A stretch of DNA of 15,626 nt from the NCBI GenBank assembly GCA_900547645.1, contig URHP01000031.1, forward strand, positions 1 through 15,626, given 5' to 3'. Made by a program: the position numbers and the translations under genes. The first letter of the stretch is position 1. Every line of letters starts with the position of its first letter. Positions 14,516-15,626 of this stretch are shown piece after piece. Source of the DNA: an uncultured Eubacteriales bacterium. Lineage in GTDB: Bacteria; Bacillota; Clostridia; Christensenellales; Borkfalkiaceae. The notes beneath the pieces are model-generated. The model was not told where the DNA came from. It did no database searches and worked only from the letters and a program-made list of their open reading frames with translations.

Positions 14516-15556
14516 ATGCTTGCCTATACCTATCTTGCAAAAGGAACATTCGCGCTGACGCAGAAGCCGAAGCCGCGGCTGCTCGGTCCGCGCGATGCCG
14601 TTGTCCGCGTGACGCTCGCCAGCATCTGCACGAGCGATCTGCACATCCGCAACGGTGCGGTGCCGCGCGCCGTGCCGGGGATCGCCGTCGGGCACGAGTT
14701 CGTGGGCGTCGTGGAGGAAGCGGGGGATGCAGTCCGCCATGTGCGCAGGGGCGACCGCGTTGCGGTCAACGTGGAGACGTACTGCGGCGAATGCTTCTTC
14801 TGCCGGAACGGCTGGGTGAACAACTGCACCCATCCGCTGGGCGGCTGGGCGCTCGGCTGCCGCATCGACGGCGGACAGGCGGAGTACGCGCGCATCCCCT
14901 TTGCGGACACCAACCTGATCCCCATTCCCGACGGCGTGAGCGACGAGCGCGCGCTGTTCACGGGCGACCTACTCTCCACGGGCTATTGGGCGGCAAAGAT
15001 CGCCGAAATACGCAAGGGCGACACCGTACTTGTGATCGGCGCAGGCCCCGCGGGCTATTGCGCAGCCCTGTGCGCGCTGCTGCATGCGCCCGCCCGCCTT
15101 GTGGTGTGCGAAAGCGATCCCTTCCGCCGCGCCTTCCTGCAGGAACACATTCCGCAGGCGGAAGCCGTCTCTCCCGCGCAGGCGCTTCCCCTGCTCTCCC
15201 GCACGGAGCGCGGCGGCGCGGACGCCGTCATCGAGGCGGCGGGCACCAAGGAAAGTTTCCGCCTGGCATGGGAGTGCGCGCGCCCCAACGCCGTTGTGGC
15301 GGTCGTCGCCATGTACGAAGAGGCGCAGACGCTTCCCCTGCCGGACATGTACGGCAAGAACCTTACCTTCAAGACGGGCGGCGTGGACGGCTGCGACTGC
15401 CGGAAGGTCATGGAACTCATCGCCGCGGGCGCGCTGGACGCGACGCCGCTCATCACCCACCGCGTTCCGTTTTCCGAAATCGACCGTGCATACGAGCTGT
15501 TCGAGGCAAAAAAAGACGGCGTCATGAAGATCGCCGTACAGATGGAACATATGTGA
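14516..15556 (+). CDS. Zinc-dependent MDR alcohol dehydrogenase
   Basis: This 346-residue cytosolic enzyme belongs to the medium-chain dehydrogenase/reductase family and probably interconverts an alcohol and a ketone or aldehyde. The catalytic zinc ligands appear as Cys38 (ICTSDLH), His60 (GHE) and Asp151 (GDLLSTG), the Cys/His/Asp pattern of Clostridium beijerinckii secondary alcohol dehydrogenase. A four-Cys structural zinc site is also present (Cys90, 93, 96, 104). The Rossmann motif is GAGPAG (about 175-180). Glu199 at the end of the second strand (VVCESD) favours NAD over NADP. The ATG at 14516 follows AAGGAGA, which overlaps the Nudix stop region; only ten bases separate the genes. It ends 27 bases before the adapter, so no terminator can be seen. 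The true substrate is unknown. Confidence 0.88.
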   Translation: MLAYTYLAKGTFALTQKPKPRLLGPRDAVVRVTLASICTSDLHIRNGAVPRAVPGIAVGHEFVGVVEEAGDAVRHVRRGDRVAVNVETYCGECFFCRNGWVNNCTHPLGGWALGCRIDGGQAEYARIPFADTNLIPIPDGVSDERALFTGDLLSTGYWAAKIAEIRKGDTVLVIGAGPAGYCAALCALLHAPARLVVCESDPFRRAFLQEHIPQAEAVSPAQALPLLSRTERGGADAVIEAAGTKESFRLAWECARPNAVVAVVAMYEEAQTLPLPDMYGKNLTFKTGGVDGCDCRKVMELIAAGALDATPLITHRVPFSEIDRAYELFEAKKDGVMKIAVQMEHM

Positions 15557-15583
15557 CATATGGGCTCTCCCACACAAAAAGCC

Positions 15584-15626
15584 CTGTCTCTTATACACAT
15601 CTGACGCTGCCGACGAATAGCCTTGT
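15584..15626. other. Nextera sequencing adapter with i5 index (artefact)
   Basis: This is the reverse complement of the left-end adapter: the mosaic end beginning ctgtctctta, the read-1 primer part, the index as atagcctt (reverse of aaggctat) and two bases of the P5 arm. It creates the false minus-strand peptides MYKRQ and MCIRDR. Genomic sequence therefore stops at 15583, in the short non-coding tail after the alcohol dehydrogenase. Confidence 0.98.

Overview
The window reads as one assembled contig of a metagenome or draft genome. Both ends are untrimmed Illumina Nextera adapter carrying the same 8-base i5 index, so the biological sequence is 48..15583. The gene content suggests a GC-rich member of the Bacillota, probably class Clostridia: consensus sigma-A promoters, strong purine-rich ribosome binding sites, a SipW-type signal peptidase with TasA-like cargo, and a dNTPase/Nudix/zinc-alcohol-dehydrogenase operon. 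The class-level assignment is an inference.

Layout. 48..392 (-) is the N-terminal part of a ZIP-family metal transporter, cut by the adapter. 573..1034 (+) is a small membrane protein of unknown function behind a perfect consensus promoter. It converges on the long minus-strand operon across two strong hairpin terminators (1084..1283). 12499..1329 (-) is a seven-gene export and surface-structure operon. In transcription order it encodes a 153-aa membrane-anchored beta-rich protein, a SipW-type signal peptidase, a 290-aa membrane protein with a probable cytosolic domain, two small TasA-like proteins, and two very large proteins (1125 and 1347 aa). The large proteins join a SipW-type signal and TasA-like module to long right-handed beta-helix stalks, and the second also has GLUG repeats. 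The order resembles Bacillus subtilis tapA-sipW-tasA. 12902..15556 (+) is a divergent three-gene operon: HD-domain dNTP triphosphohydrolase, MutT-like Nudix hydrolase, and a secondary-alcohol-dehydrogenase-like enzyme.

The most interesting signal is a pair of poly-G tracts in the surface operon. The operon promoter has perfect -35 (TTGACA) and -10 (TATAAT) elements, but they are separated by 20 bp because the spacer holds ten G residues; seven would give the optimal 17 bp. A second tract of nine G residues lies in frame in the 1347-aa surface protein (codons 365-368), and gain or loss of one G gives an early stop. Together they look like a two-level phase-variation system: promoter strength for the whole fibre operon, and an on/off translational switch for its largest, last-encoded surface protein. 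The tracts are read directly from the sequence; that they switch is inferred by analogy with known contingency loci such as Neisseria porA.
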